A DNA stretch of 64,000 bases from Cupriavidus oxalaticus (GTDB lineage Bacteria; Pseudomonadota; Gammaproteobacteria; Burkholderiales; Burkholderiaceae). The DNA is taken from NCBI RefSeq assembly GCF_016894385.1, contig NZ_CP069812.1:682001-746000 (forward strand), given 5' to 3'. The notes below the pieces were generated by a model, which saw nothing but the letters and a program-made list of their open reading frames with translations, did not search any database and was not told where the DNA came from. The translations under genes were made by a program, and so were the position numbers. Positions within the stretch are counted from its first letter, which is position 1. Each line of letters opens with the position of its first letter. This document shows positions 37,747 to 46,698 of this stretch, in pieces.

Positions 37747-38920
37747 GACAAGCTCCTTAGACAGGTAGAACGACTGCTGAACTGCAAAATGGATCACTGC
37801 TGGGTGGCGGGACTGCCATGGAGGCAAGACCCCCGGGCCGGCGTTGACGGTAACAAGGCGGTGCGCAGATGGCGCAGGCGTGGAAGGGCCAGCGGCCCGG
37901 ACCGCTTCGGGTGACTGATTGACGGCGCGCCTGCAGGCGGCGCTCGGCAGAGGCGTGCATGCACCGGGCTGCATGTTGTGCGTGTCCGGCGCGGGCCAGG
38001 CAACGCAGCGGCACGCTGCCGCCACCGTGTCGAGCGCAGGTGGCGCCGGCGGCGTGGCTATGCAAGATTGCGGGCTGGCGTGCAGCTGGCATGGTGAGAT
38101 TCCCCTTATCTGACTTTGCTGCCGACAATCGCTGTGCCGGCAGTCGCGGCGTACCGGTTGGGTATCGCTGCATGCCTGGCATAGGCAAAGCGCGGGCCAG
38201 CCGGATCGAAATCGTTGTGGCACAAGGCTTTGCGGGAAGCAGCGCTGCGTACGCTGTGCGCCGGATGGCCGAAATGGTGGGGTTCTGCCATCGCTCGTTG
38301 CCTGATGGAAACGCAGCGGCGGCATGGCAGTTTGGATGAGGCAACTTAAGGATGAGGGCGGGTTGGAGGCGTGCGCGTGCCGCGATGGTGCGGGTGCAGC
38401 GCGTTCGTCAGCCAAAAGCATGAGGAACCGGGTGCCGACGATGTCGTGCCTACCGCAGTTGATCTAGTGCCGGTGGCACCGGAACGCCTGGCACGCGCCG
38501 CGGGACGACAGATGGACGAGCGGCACGTCTGGCGGACCGACGTTTCCGGTTGGAAACGTTCATCGCATCGAGGCTGCCGGACAGCGCTGGCGGGAATCGC
38601 CCACCGCCTGCCCGGATCCCTTGCCCGGCGCCGCTTCCGGGGATCGGCGCAGGCCGTGATTCAAACGAGAAACGTTGGTGCCTGTCGCCGCGTTTCATGC
38701 CCGGACAACGCAGCGAACCGGACCTGGCGTGCCTTGCGTTATCGCATCGTCGCAACAAGACTTAGCGAAAACGAGTGCGCCCATGCCGCAGCGATACGCG
38801 TGCAGTGCAAGCGCACAGACGATAGCGGGGGATCCACGATGTACCAGACATCCACGCGGGCGCCGCGATGCCCGGCTCTAGCCCTTTGTTCTGCTGCCGT
38901 GCGGGCAGCGGAGACCTGAG
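37747..38920. other. gene-free interval upstream of the Tad operon
   Basis: About 1.17 kb between the divergent flp (minus) and GT87 (plus) genes. Open frames here lack binding sites, domains and normal codon bias, so I call none of them. It should hold the promoters of both units. The one clear structure is the dyad at 38540-38559. A TGGCAC...TTTGC match near 38216 has the wrong spacing for sigma54. Confidence 0.6.
38540..38559. promoter_or_regulatory. perfect 8-bp dyad in the Tad/GT87 gap
   Basis: ACGTTTCC, GGTT, GGAAACGT: perfect arms around 4 bp, 361 bp before the GT87 start and 794 bp from flp. A related AAACG/CGTTT spacing recurs at about 38673-38696. The size and symmetry suit a dimeric regulator or a small RNA hairpin. 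Confidence 0.5.
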
Positions 38921-40156
38921 ATGGAAGCCGCACAGGCCACGACCGGCCGGTCGTTATACGCGGCGGCCGACACGCACTGGCTGGATGGTGAGCGCTTCCG
39001 TCTGTACACGAAGGTCGCGCTGCTCTGTTATGTGCTGTATTTCGGCGGCTGGACCTTACGCGCCTGCGTACTGAAGGTGCCGGGTGTGTTCGCCCCCGGC
39101 GCGGACTTTGTCGTGTTCTGGAGTGCGGCCAGGCTGGCACTGACCCAGGGTGCCGCGGCACCCTATGACCACGACCTGCTGCGGCAGATGGAGTTGGCGG
39201 CGGTGCCAGGCCTGGCGATCGGCGATGGCGTTCTACCCTGGCTATATCCGCCCACATACCTGCTGTATGTACTGCCGCTGGGTTTGCTTAGCTATGGCAT
39301 GGCCACGGTGGTGTTCTTCAGCGGCGGCGCCTGCTGGTATGGATGGGCGTTGTGCCGCACACTGCCCCGCAATGCCTGGCTCGCAGGCCTGGCTTTCCCG
39401 GGCATTGCGGTAGTGCTGGCCACCGGCCAGAACGCACTGTGGCTTGCTGGCTGCGCCGGCCTGGCGCTGGCCTGCCTGCGCACCCGTCCGCTGCTGGCCG
39501 GCATGCTGCTGGGGCTGGTGACAGTGAAGCCTCACCTGGCCCTGATGTTTCCGGTGGCGCTGTTGTGCGCGCGCGCCTGGCCGGCGCTGGGCGCGATGAT
39601 CGCCACGGCCATGGCACTGGCGAGCGTGTCGTTGCTGGCATTCGGCATCGAGCCGTTCACTGCCTTCCTGGGCAATGCCACCGTAGCGCGCGAAGCGGTA
39701 GAGCAAGGCGCTGCGCTGCTGCCGCGCATGCCCACCGTATTTGCTGCCGTGAAGATGCTGTCGGGCGGGGTGATGCTGCCTTACGTCGTGCATGGGACCG
39801 TCGCGGCAGCGGCTCTGGCTGCCGTGGTTTATGCCTGGTCGCGTCCGTGCAGTTATGCGCTGCGCGCCGCCGTAGTGATCAGTGCGGGGTTGCTTGTGTC
39901 CCCTTACCTGTATGACTACGACCTCGCCTTCCTGGGGCTGGCCATTGCGTGGCTGGGCCCCCATGCCTGGCGCAACGGATGGCTGCGCGGCGAGCGAGAA
40001 CTTCTGTTGCTGCTATGGCTGTTGCCGCTTTGCGGCCTGGTGGTCGGCGCGAGGATCGGCATCCAGCCGATGCCGTTGGGATTGATCGCCGCGCTGGCTC
40101 TGGCCGTCTGGCGCATCCGGCTGGAACGAACGGGCAAGGCATCGCGCGATGCCTGA
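38921..40156 (+). CDS. GT87-type (DUF2029) polytopic membrane protein, copy 1
   Basis: A 411-residue integral membrane protein with about ten hydrophobic segments. DFVVFWSAARLALTQGAAAPYD (residues about 62-83) has the GADF-W-A core of GT-C enzymes of family GT87, and PWLYPPTYLLYVLPLG and LLGLVTVKPHLALMFP are further family blocks. GT87 proteins transfer a sugar from a polyprenyl-phosphate carrier outside the membrane. ATG 38921 follows GGAGACCTGAG. It is followed, 52 bp on, by a GtrB/DPM1-like gene that could make the lipid-linked donor. Confidence 0.83.
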   Translation: MEAAQATTGRSLYAAADTHWLDGERFRLYTKVALLCYVLYFGGWTLRACVLKVPGVFAPGADFVVFWSAARLALTQGAAAPYDHDLLRQMELAAVPGLAIGDGVLPWLYPPTYLLYVLPLGLLSYGMATVVFFSGGACWYGWALCRTLPRNAWLAGLAFPGIAVVLATGQNALWLAGCAGLALACLRTRPLLAGMLLGLVTVKPHLALMFPVALLCARAWPALGAMIATAMALASVSLLAFGIEPFTAFLGNATVAREAVEQGAALLPRMPTVFAAVKMLSGGVMLPYVVHGTVAAAALAAVVYAWSRPCSYALRAAVVISAGLLVSPYLYDYDLAFLGLAIAWLGPHAWRNGWLRGERELLLLLWLLPLCGLVVGARIGIQPMPLGLIAALALAVWRIRLERTGKASRDA

Positions 40157-40208
40157 TGACGCAGGGCGCGGTATCGGGTGATATCGGGCGCCCAGGAGGG
40201 AGCAAATC

Positions 40209-41219
40209 ATGGCCAACTATGAAACCCAGCTGGTTTCGCTGGTAGTGCCGTTCTACAACGAGTCAGACGCGTTGCAGTCCTTCTTCACGCGGGTGCTGCC
40301 TATCCTTGAGTCGATCCCGGCGACCCACTTCGAGATCGTCTGCATCAATGACGGCAGTACGGATGACACGTTACCCCGGCTGGTTGAGATGGCGCGCCGC
40401 GACGCGCGCATCCGCGTAATCGACCTGACGCGAAATTTCGGCAAGGAAGCAGCGCTGACAGCGGGCATAGACGAGGCCGCCGGCGATGCCGTGATCCCGA
40501 TCGACGCTGACCTGCAGGACCCTCCCGAACTGATCCCGACCCTGGTCCTGCGCTGGCGGCAGGGAGCGGATGTGGTGCTGGCACAGCGCGCCAGGCGCAC
40601 CAGCGATTCGCTGCTCAAGCGTGTCACGGCTGCTGCGTACTACCGCGTGCACAACCACCTGTCTGACCTGAAGATTCCTGAGAACGTGGGCGACTTCCGG
40701 CTGATGGATCGTGCCGTGGTCAACGCACTGAAGCAACTGCCGGAGCGTCACCGCTTCATGAAGGGCCTGTTTGCCTGGGTCGGCTTCCATACCGTGACGG
40801 TCCAGTACGAGCGCATGCCGCGCGCCGCTGGCAAGTCCAAGTTCTCTGGCTGGCGGCTGTGGAACCTGGCGCTGGAGGGGATCACGAGCTTTAGCTCGGT
40901 GCCGCTGAGGAGCTGGACTTATCTCGGCACTTTTATCGCCATGCTGGCTTTTTGCTACGGCATGTACATCGTGGCGCGCACGCTGATCCTTGGTGTCGAT
41001 GTGCCAGGCTACGCGTCGGTGTTGTCGCTGCTCCTGTTCTTCGGTGGCGTGCAGCTGATCGGGCTGGGCGTGGTGGGCGAGTACATCGGCCGGATTTACG
41101 ACGAGGCCAAAGGCCGCCCGATTTACCTGGTCAAGCGCCGCTACCAGGAGCGCCGTCCGCACGGACGTGCGGCAGGCAATGGTCGGGTGATCTCGCTGGT
41201 GGCGGGCAAGCGCAACTGA
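40209..41219 (+). CDS. GT2 glycosyltransferase, GtrB/DPM1-like polyprenyl-phosphate sugar synthase
   Basis: A 336-residue enzyme: a GT-A catalytic domain (about 8-235) opening SLVVPFYNESDAL, with CINDGSTDD and the DADLQD motif (99-104), then two C-terminal membrane helices. This is the layout of GtrB, ArnC and dolichol-phosphate mannose synthase-type enzymes, which load a sugar onto polyprenyl phosphate. The start is preceded by GGAGGGAGC. With GT87 proteins and GtrA next door, it probably makes the donor for a cell-surface glycan or protein modification. Confidence 0.9.
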   Translation: MANYETQLVSLVVPFYNESDALQSFFTRVLPILESIPATHFEIVCINDGSTDDTLPRLVEMARRDARIRVIDLTRNFGKEAALTAGIDEAAGDAVIPIDADLQDPPELIPTLVLRWRQGADVVLAQRARRTSDSLLKRVTAAAYYRVHNHLSDLKIPENVGDFRLMDRAVVNALKQLPERHRFMKGLFAWVGFHTVTVQYERMPRAAGKSKFSGWRLWNLALEGITSFSSVPLRSWTYLGTFIAMLAFCYGMYIVARTLILGVDVPGYASVLSLLLFFGGVQLIGLGVVGEYIGRIYDEAKGRPIYLVKRRYQERRPHGRAAGNGRVISLVAGKRN

Positions 41220-41230
41220 GCAGCCGCGGC

Positions 41231-42499
41231 TTAGGCCCCGGCTGTCGCGGTGCCGGAGGTAGGGCGCGCGACGTGATGCCGGCGCGCAATCATCCCGAGC
41301 AGCGCGAACAGCACGACGGGAGCAACCTGTGGCGAAGGCAGCGCAATCACCACCAGCAGCGCATGCGCCGGCACGATCCAGACCAAGCACAGCAGCAATC
41401 GCTCGGTCAAAGTGCTGCCATGCCGGGCGAAGTCGCTGCAGAGCAGCGCGATGGGAATCGCCAGCCATGCCAGATCGTAGTACATGAGGTAGGGCTGCAC
41501 CAGCAGCGTGCCGACTACCAGGGCCGACGCACCCAGCGCCGGCCGAGTATGGGTCAACCACAGCCAGGTACAGGTGCCAGCGGCGATGGCCGCACCCAGG
41601 GCATGGCCGGCGTACGACAGCCCCGCTTCCGCGCCTGCGGTGCGTAGCACCGCGAAGATGGTCGGCGCGCCGCGCAGCAGCGGACCACCATGTTCAGCCA
41701 CGGTCCTGCCAAACATCGTCATGCTGCGGGCGAACGCGGGAAAAATGTCGATGCCGAAAGCCATGCCGGAGAATGCGAAGAAGACGGCCGAGCATGCTGC
41801 CGCGCTGGTCATGACGGCCCAGCGCCGCTCGCACGCAAAAAGCAGGGGAAACAGTACGCCCAGCTGTGGCTTGATGCATAGCAGCGCGACGCAGGCACCC
41901 GCGGCAAATGCATGGCGATGCATCAGCAGCAGCGCTGCGGCGCAGGCTGACGCGGTGATCAAGGTATTCTGGCCCGCAAGTAGCGCGGCCCAGATACCGG
42001 GAAAGGCGAGCGCGGGCATCCACCAGCGGGCGTACTGGCCGTGGACCGCGGCGCGCATGGCCCACAGGTAGAGCACAAGTCCGATGATGGAGGACAACAG
42101 CAGGGCCAGCCCGAAGGACACCGAAGCGAGCGGGTAGACCATCAGCAAGAAGGTCGGCGGATAGGCGAAAGGGCCGAAGGTGCCAGGAAGCAGGGGTGCC
42201 TCTGCCGCCTGTAGCAGGGGCCAGTCATAGGCGGCGGCAGCCCCATGCCCCTGCGCCAGGCCGGACGCGCTCCAGTAGACCGCGAGGTCCCAACCCAGCA
42301 AGGGCACTTGGGGCGCTTTCAGTATCCAGTGGCCGTACCACCATGCGGCGGTGAGTACGGATTCGATGATGAGCACGGCGGCGGCATACAGGTACACGCG
42401 CTCTGGCGTGAGCCAGCTGTGCGCCGAGTTGTGCGGAAGGCCGTGCGGTGAAACGATCGCCGACACGCAGGCTGCCGCCTTTTTGGTCACTCCAGACAT
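41231..42499 (-). CDS. GT87-type (DUF2029) polytopic membrane protein, copy 2
   Basis: A 422-residue membrane protein with about ten hydrophobic segments. It is a paralogue of the 38921 gene: GWDLAVYWSASGLAQGHGAAAAYD, PFAYPPTFLLMVYPL and CVALLCIKPQLGVLFPL align with its blocks. It is convergent with the GT2 gene, 11 bp apart, and followed by no gene on its strand, so it is transcribed toward the GT2 gene. ATG 42499 is preceded by a GGGGA-type site. Confidence 0.8.
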   Translation of the reverse strand: MSGVTKKAAACVSAIVSPHGLPHNSAHSWLTPERVYLYAAAVLIIESVLTAAWWYGHWILKAPQVPLLGWDLAVYWSASGLAQGHGAAAAYDWPLLQAAEAPLLPGTFGPFAYPPTFLLMVYPLASVSFGLALLLSSIIGLVLYLWAMRAAVHGQYARWWMPALAFPGIWAALLAGQNTLITASACAAALLLMHRHAFAAGACVALLCIKPQLGVLFPLLFACERRWAVMTSAAACSAVFFAFSGMAFGIDIFPAFARSMTMFGRTVAEHGGPLLRGAPTIFAVLRTAGAEAGLSYAGHALGAAIAAGTCTWLWLTHTRPALGASALVVGTLLVQPYLMYYDLAWLAIPIALLCSDFARHGSTLTERLLLCLVWIVPAHALLVVIALPSPQVAPVVLFALLGMIARRHHVARPTSGTATAGA

Positions 42500-42541
42500 G
42501 GCGTCCCCTCAGATTGCTGTAAGCAGGCGCGTAGGCAGAAA

Positions 42542-42973
42542 TCATCGATACGTCCAGCGCCGGTGCAGCACGAAAGTCACGGCCGGCACCACCGACAGGA
42601 TCGCAGCCAGCCCCGCCCAATAGCCCGCTCCCAGCGCCTGCGCGCCGACGGATATCGCCAGCGTCATGCCGAGTCCCATCAGCGACACCGTCAGGAAGCG
42701 CAGGTAGCTATCCCGCCCCGGCTTCGCGCCGAAACTCCACAATGTATTGAGCAGGTAGGAACCGACGTTGGCGACGACGAACGCCACACCATTGGCGCTG
42801 GGCTGGGAGGCATGCATCAGGTAGATCAGCGGCGTGGCTACGGCAATGTGGATGCCGGTGGCAATCACGCCCGAAATGCCGAAGCGAAACAGCCTGCCCA
42901 GCGTTTCGTTGCCGTGCAGGCCGCGGATGGAATCGCGCCGCGTGCGCGCGGCGCGGGATTTGGCATGGAGCAT
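42542..42973 (-). CDS. GtrA-like membrane protein (putative polyprenyl-phosphate sugar flippase)
   Basis: A 143-residue protein with four membrane helices and a basic N-terminus. RFGISGVIATGIHIAVATPL and NTLWSFG are the GtrA family blocks, and it ends LHRRWTYR, as is usual. GtrA proteins are thought to flip polyprenyl-phosphate sugars across the inner membrane. Same strand as, and 42 bp before, GT87 copy 2. Together with GtrB-like and GT87 proteins it would complete a three-part Gtr system. Confidence 0.87.
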   Translation of the reverse strand: MLHAKSRAARTRRDSIRGLHGNETLGRLFRFGISGVIATGIHIAVATPLIYLMHASQPSANGVAFVVANVGSYLLNTLWSFGAKPGRDSYLRFLTVSLMGLGMTLAISVGAQALGAGYWAGLAAILSVVPAVTFVLHRRWTYR

Positions 42974-43012
42974 GGGCGGATTCCGGCGTGCCGGAGGTAG
43001 CGACGTCAGCCT

Positions 43013-44389
43013 CTACCCCTGCACGCAGACCATCCCCATATCCCCCTTCTTCACCTGCAGCTTGTAATCCCGCATCAGCCTGAACAACGTCACCCGCGAA
43101 ATCCCAAGCTCGGCGGCCACATCGATCAGCCGCTCATGGTTGCGCTGCAGCGCCTCGACGATCGCATGCTGCTCCGCTGCCTCCCGAATCGCCGCCAGCG
43201 TCTTCGGCCGTTCTTCCGCAGGTGTTGCCAGCTCCAGGTCCGTCGGCTGGATCACGCCGTCCTCGCACATCGCCGCCGCATGCCGGATCCGGTTGATCAG
43301 CTCGCGCACGTTGCCAGGCCAGTTGTGCTGCTGGATCGCGCGCAGCGCGGTTGGCGAGAAGCCGCGGATGCGGGCCGGCGACTGCTTGCGCACGCCTTCG
43401 AGCACGTGCTCGGCGATCAGCATGATGTCGCTGCCGCGCTCGCGCAGCGGGGGCTGGCGCACGCGCAGCACGCACAGGCGATGGTAAAGGTCGCCGCGGA
43501 AGCGCTCGGCGGCAATGGCGGCCTCGAGGTCGACGTGGGTGGCGGAGACGATGCGTACGTCCACCTCGACCGATTCGGTGCCGCCCAGGCGCTCGATGCG
43601 GCCGGTCTCCAGGAAGCGCAGCAGGCTGGTCTGGCTTTCCAGCGGCATGTCGCCGATTTCATCGAGGAACAGGGTGCCGCCCTGCGCCATCTCGATGCGG
43701 CCGGGCTTGCGCTTGGTCGCGCCGGTGAAGGCACCGCGCTCGTAGCCGAACAGCTCGGACATCAGCAGCGTGGGCGGGATGGCGGCACAGTTGACGGCCA
43801 CGAACGGCTGCGAGGCGCGTTCCGATGCGCGGTGGATCGCCTGCGCGGCCAGTTCCTTGCCGGTGCCCGACTCGCCGGAGATCAGCACGGGGGTGTCCCA
43901 GCGCGATACTTTCTCGATGCCGCGGAACAGCGTCTGCATGGCCGCGCAGCTGCCGATCATGCCGTCGGGGCGCAAGGTGCCGGGCGTGGCGCGCTGCAAG
44001 CCGGGCCGCAACTGCGCCATGCCTTGCGCATGGCCGAGCGAGTGGGCCAGTTCGGCGTGCTCGAACGGCGCGGTGTAGTAGTCGACGAAGTACAGGCCAA
44101 GCAGCCGGCGCGCGCTCTCGGTCAGCGCCTCGTGCCTGGCGACGGCGCCGATCCAGCCGATATGGGGCTGCGCGAGCCAGGGCTCGAACGATTCCAGGTC
44201 GGCGTCGCTGAAGCCGCTATGCAGGTCCAGCAGCGCGGCCTGGGGCTGGTTGCCGGCCGGCAGGGCATGGAGGTCTTCCAGGGAGGACGCGAAACTGAGC
44301 TTCCAGCCGCGTTGCGTCAGGACCCTGCAGAGCATGGCGTCGTGATGCTGCGACAGGTACAGCAGCGGGCGGTTGGCATACGCGCTCAT
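43013..44389 (-). CDS. sigma54-dependent activator, VpsR-like
   Basis: A 458-residue enhancer-binding protein. The N-terminal 130 residues form a receiver-like VpsR-type domain (no standard phosphorylation pocket). Then comes an AAA+ core with Walker A GESGTGKE (172-179), the sigma54-contact loop GAFTGA (219-224) and Walker B GGTLFLDEIGD (237-247), and a Fis-type helix-turn-helix (about 417-445, LIDVAAELGISRVTLFRLMRDY). VpsR-like regulators control exopolysaccharide and biofilm genes. It is convergent to nothing and lies just upstream of GtrA on the minus strand, so the glycosylation genes are its most obvious targets. Confidence 0.9.
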   Translation of the reverse strand: MSAYANRPLLYLSQHHDAMLCRVLTQRGWKLSFASSLEDLHALPAGNQPQAALLDLHSGFSDADLESFEPWLAQPHIGWIGAVARHEALTESARRLLGLYFVDYYTAPFEHAELAHSLGHAQGMAQLRPGLQRATPGTLRPDGMIGSCAAMQTLFRGIEKVSRWDTPVLISGESGTGKELAAQAIHRASERASQPFVAVNCAAIPPTLLMSELFGYERGAFTGATKRKPGRIEMAQGGTLFLDEIGDMPLESQTSLLRFLETGRIERLGGTESVEVDVRIVSATHVDLEAAIAAERFRGDLYHRLCVLRVRQPPLRERGSDIMLIAEHVLEGVRKQSPARIRGFSPTALRAIQQHNWPGNVRELINRIRHAAAMCEDGVIQPTDLELATPAEERPKTLAAIREAAEQHAIVEALQRNHERLIDVAAELGISRVTLFRLMRDYKLQVKKGDMGMVCVQG

Positions 44390-44707
44390 ACGATTTCCCC
44401 GGATTTCTTCTTATTTAACGAAGCCCGCGGCGGCAGTTGCCGCGCACCGGATTCGGTGGCCCTGAAGCCTGCGCCAGCGACGCATCATGGATGCTTCGTG
44501 CTGGCGTCTTCCCCGAATTCTGTTCTTGCCGTCCCGCTGTTGCGCCGCGTAGTCCACCGCTGCCGTGCCGATGTCGATGGCATCGGTCACGGCAGCGGCG
44601 TCTCGCCGCACCTGCATGGCAGGCCGGTCAGCACCCCATTCATCCAGACGCGCCGGCAAGCCGGTACATCCGCGATCCCCGTGCCGCCCGGTGGTCCGGG
44701 CTGGCGG

Positions 44708-44764
44708 GGTCTTTCCAGGTTCCACGGGCCGCGCGCAAGCGCGCGGCCCGTGTCCCGAAAGACC
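44708..44764. other. large nested inverted repeat (possible cruciform or structured RNA)
   Basis: Outer arms GGTCTTT (44708-44714) and AAAGACC (44758-44764) enclose inner 14-bp arms CACGGGCCGCGCGC (44723-44736) and GCGCGCGGCCCGTG (44739-44752). Both pairs are perfect. The T/A runs have the same polarity on each strand and are opposite to a terminator, so this is not a simple terminator. Confidence 0.75.
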
Positions 44765-44973
44765 TCCTCTGATCTTGTCGGCGGCCCCTGTACCGGCCAG
44801 CCGGTGCGGGCCAGTTCCTGCCGCGTGGCCCAACGCTTACAGCACCAGCCCGACGCCCACCCTGGGATGCGAGAGTCGTTCTGAAACTGAACTTCGGCGA
44901 ACGCGTGCCAGTATGTTTGCCGCTTCCGTTTCAGACTTCCCCTGTGTCGGGCTTCTGTTCGCGGAGACATAAG

Positions 44974-44989
44974 TGCGACGAACGTGCCA
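44974..44989 (-). promoter_or_regulatory. sigma54-type -24/-12 match
   Basis: On the minus strand: TGGCACG, TTCG, TCGCA. The -24 box is perfect and the GG-to-GC spacing is right; the -12 box has one mismatch. It points toward the sigma54 activator gene, about 580 bp away. A near copy with TGGCACG and one base less spacing lies at 44899-44910. Confidence 0.35.
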
Positions 44990-45660
44990 GTGCGACACAA
45001 GTCATTGATTCGAAAAGATAATCGTAAAAAGTGGGCGTTCCGGGCGCCGCCGTGGCGTGAGGAAACGTTCCGATCCTGATACATCGCAGGCCTGGTTTAT
45101 GCTGCAACGCAGCATGAGTGAGGTTGTCGACGCCAGGTATACGTCACAGTTTTATGAAGCGGAGTGCCGAAAGGTCTACCTGGACGGATTCGCGCCATCC
45201 GAAAGAGGGGAGGCGGCATTTTGGAGGTTCGGGCGTCATGGCTTCGATGCTGCACGCGATGGCCCGATCGCCGGAGTTGCATTTCCTTTACAACGGGACG
45301 AAGCCTTTTTAAGCGGAACCGGTGTGCCAGACTTCGCCTGTCTCAGCCTTTTAGCGCTTTACAGCCAAGCCTAGCTGTGCTGGAGGGCTACTGGGACGGC
45401 CGTTGACAAGCATTTGCACGGTTTCGCGGATGACGCCAAAGGCCCGGCCTCATCTTTTTGGATGGGTGGCGCGGGAGATTCCTGCGCGCTGGCACGGCTG
45501 ACAAAATGGTTGCATTGATGAAACTCAGGCGGCTTCCCCAGGGAGTCGAAGGTCGCGTTCAGAAACACCGCGCCCGACGTTGCGATCGCCGGCCAGCCGT
45601 TGAAATACCTGGGGTTATCGAAAATGATTCGTATTGCCAACATCGGCGTACGAAACAATT

Positions 45661-46629
45661 TCATGAATGAAACTGCCGGGGTTGCCCGCCGACGGTGGGA
45701 TGCGTTTGCGTGGCTTCGCCGCGCACCTGCTCCTGCAGCCAGGCGTGGAAGGCATGGATCGCCTTTTCCCGCGGGTTGCCTTCGCGCCAGGTGACCCAGT
45801 AGTGCAGGCTGGATGGAATGCGGGTCGAGCCGATCTGCACCAGCTGGCCGCTGGACAGGTAGTCGTGCGCCAGCTGCAAGCGTGCGGTGGCAAGGCCCAG
45901 GCCGGCCACGGCTGACTGCAGCATCAGTCCCGCGTCCTGGAAGATCGGGCCGCGCCCGGGCTCGTCGCCCGGCAGGCCGGCCGCTTCCAGCCAGTCGCGC
46001 CAGGGGCGCAGCGCAAAGCGCAGCATCGGCAGGCGCGGCACGTCGGCCAGCGTGAAGCCGGGGTAGCGCGCCAGCAGCGCCGGGCTGGCCACGGCGATGA
46101 CGTGGTCCTCGATCAGGTTGTGGCACTCGAAGCCGGGCAGGTCCACGCGCTGGTGCCAGATGCCGACGTCGACGCTGTACGGGTCGGGCGGGGTGATCTC
46201 GGCGTGCAGCCGCAAGTGCAGGTCCAGCGACGGCACCTGGGCGTGCAGGCTGGGCAGCCGCCGGATCAGCCAGGCATTGGCCAGGTCCTCCATCACGCTG
46301 ACCTGCAGCCGCACCACCGGCGGCGCGGCGCTGTTGCCGGCCTCGCGCAGCGCGCTTTCGATGCTGTCGAGCGCGGCGCGCACCTGTTCGGCCAGCCGCG
46401 CGCCCGCGCTGGTCGGCGTCATCTGGCTGCCGGTGCGCTGGAACAGCTTGGTGCCCAGGCTGGCTTCCAGCCCGCGGATATGGTGGCTGATGGCGCTGTG
46501 TGTGAGCGCCAGCTCTTCGGCCGCGCGTGAAAAGCTGCGGTGGCGCGTGGCGGCCTCCAGCGCTCGCAGTGCTTGCAGCGGAGGCAGGTGGACGGGGCGG
46601 TTGGCGGGTTTGCCGGGGGATCGGGCCAT
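45661..46629 (-). CDS. LysR-family transcriptional regulator, GcvA-like
   Basis: A 322-residue LysR regulator. The helix-turn-helix is at about 15-75 (LRALEAATRHRSFSRAAEELALTHSAISHHIRGLE) and is followed by a GcvA-like effector domain. The ATG at 46629 is used; a longer TTG start adds only three residues. It diverges from an MFS gene with 69 bp between starts, in which AATT half-sites flank 8 bp (about 46637-46652), so it probably controls that transporter. Confidence 0.86.
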   Translation of the reverse strand: MARSPGKPANRPVHLPPLQALRALEAATRHRSFSRAAEELALTHSAISHHIRGLEASLGTKLFQRTGSQMTPTSAGARLAEQVRAALDSIESALREAGNSAAPPVVRLQVSVMEDLANAWLIRRLPSLHAQVPSLDLHLRLHAEITPPDPYSVDVGIWHQRVDLPGFECHNLIEDHVIAVASPALLARYPGFTLADVPRLPMLRFALRPWRDWLEAAGLPGDEPGRGPIFQDAGLMLQSAVAGLGLATARLQLAHDYLSSGQLVQIGSTRIPSSLHYWVTWREGNPREKAIHAFHAWLQEQVRGEATQTHPTVGGQPRQFHS

Positions 46630-46698
46630 GGCCGTCAAATTCTACTCACAATTCCCGCGGCTATGTTTCGTTGGCCTTGCACCGGAATGGGGACGACA

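Larger units (their letters stand above)
44390..45660. other. gene-free interval of 1.27 kb with structured DNA
   Basis: No open frame here has a domain, a ribosome binding site and normal codon bias, and the right half has more AT-rich patches than its surroundings. It contains the nested dyad at 44708-44764, short repeats at 44898-44996, a 23-nt repeat pair at 44932 and 45328, and a 105-residue frame at 45057-45374 that I do not believe is a gene. The stretch 45371-45650, read on the minus strand, looks partly coding (NPRYFNGWPAIATSGAVFLN), perhaps a remnant. Confidence 0.6.

Noticed and set aside
38216..38232. TGGCAC...TTTGC, a sigma54-type promoter upstream of the GT87 gene
   Set aside because: GG-to-GC spacing is 13 instead of 12 bases.
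38371..38919. Open frame of 182 codons in the Tad/GT87 gap
   Set aside because: No ribosome binding site, no domain, and its composition looks like random GC-rich sequence.
41221..41244. CAGCCG...CGGCTG stem between the convergent GT2 and GT87 genes
   Set aside because: Only 6 bp with no T run; too weak to call a terminator.
45057..45374. Open frame of 105 codons in the gene-free interval
   Set aside because: Codon use unlike neighbours, no recognisable family, and it lies in a repeat-containing stretch.
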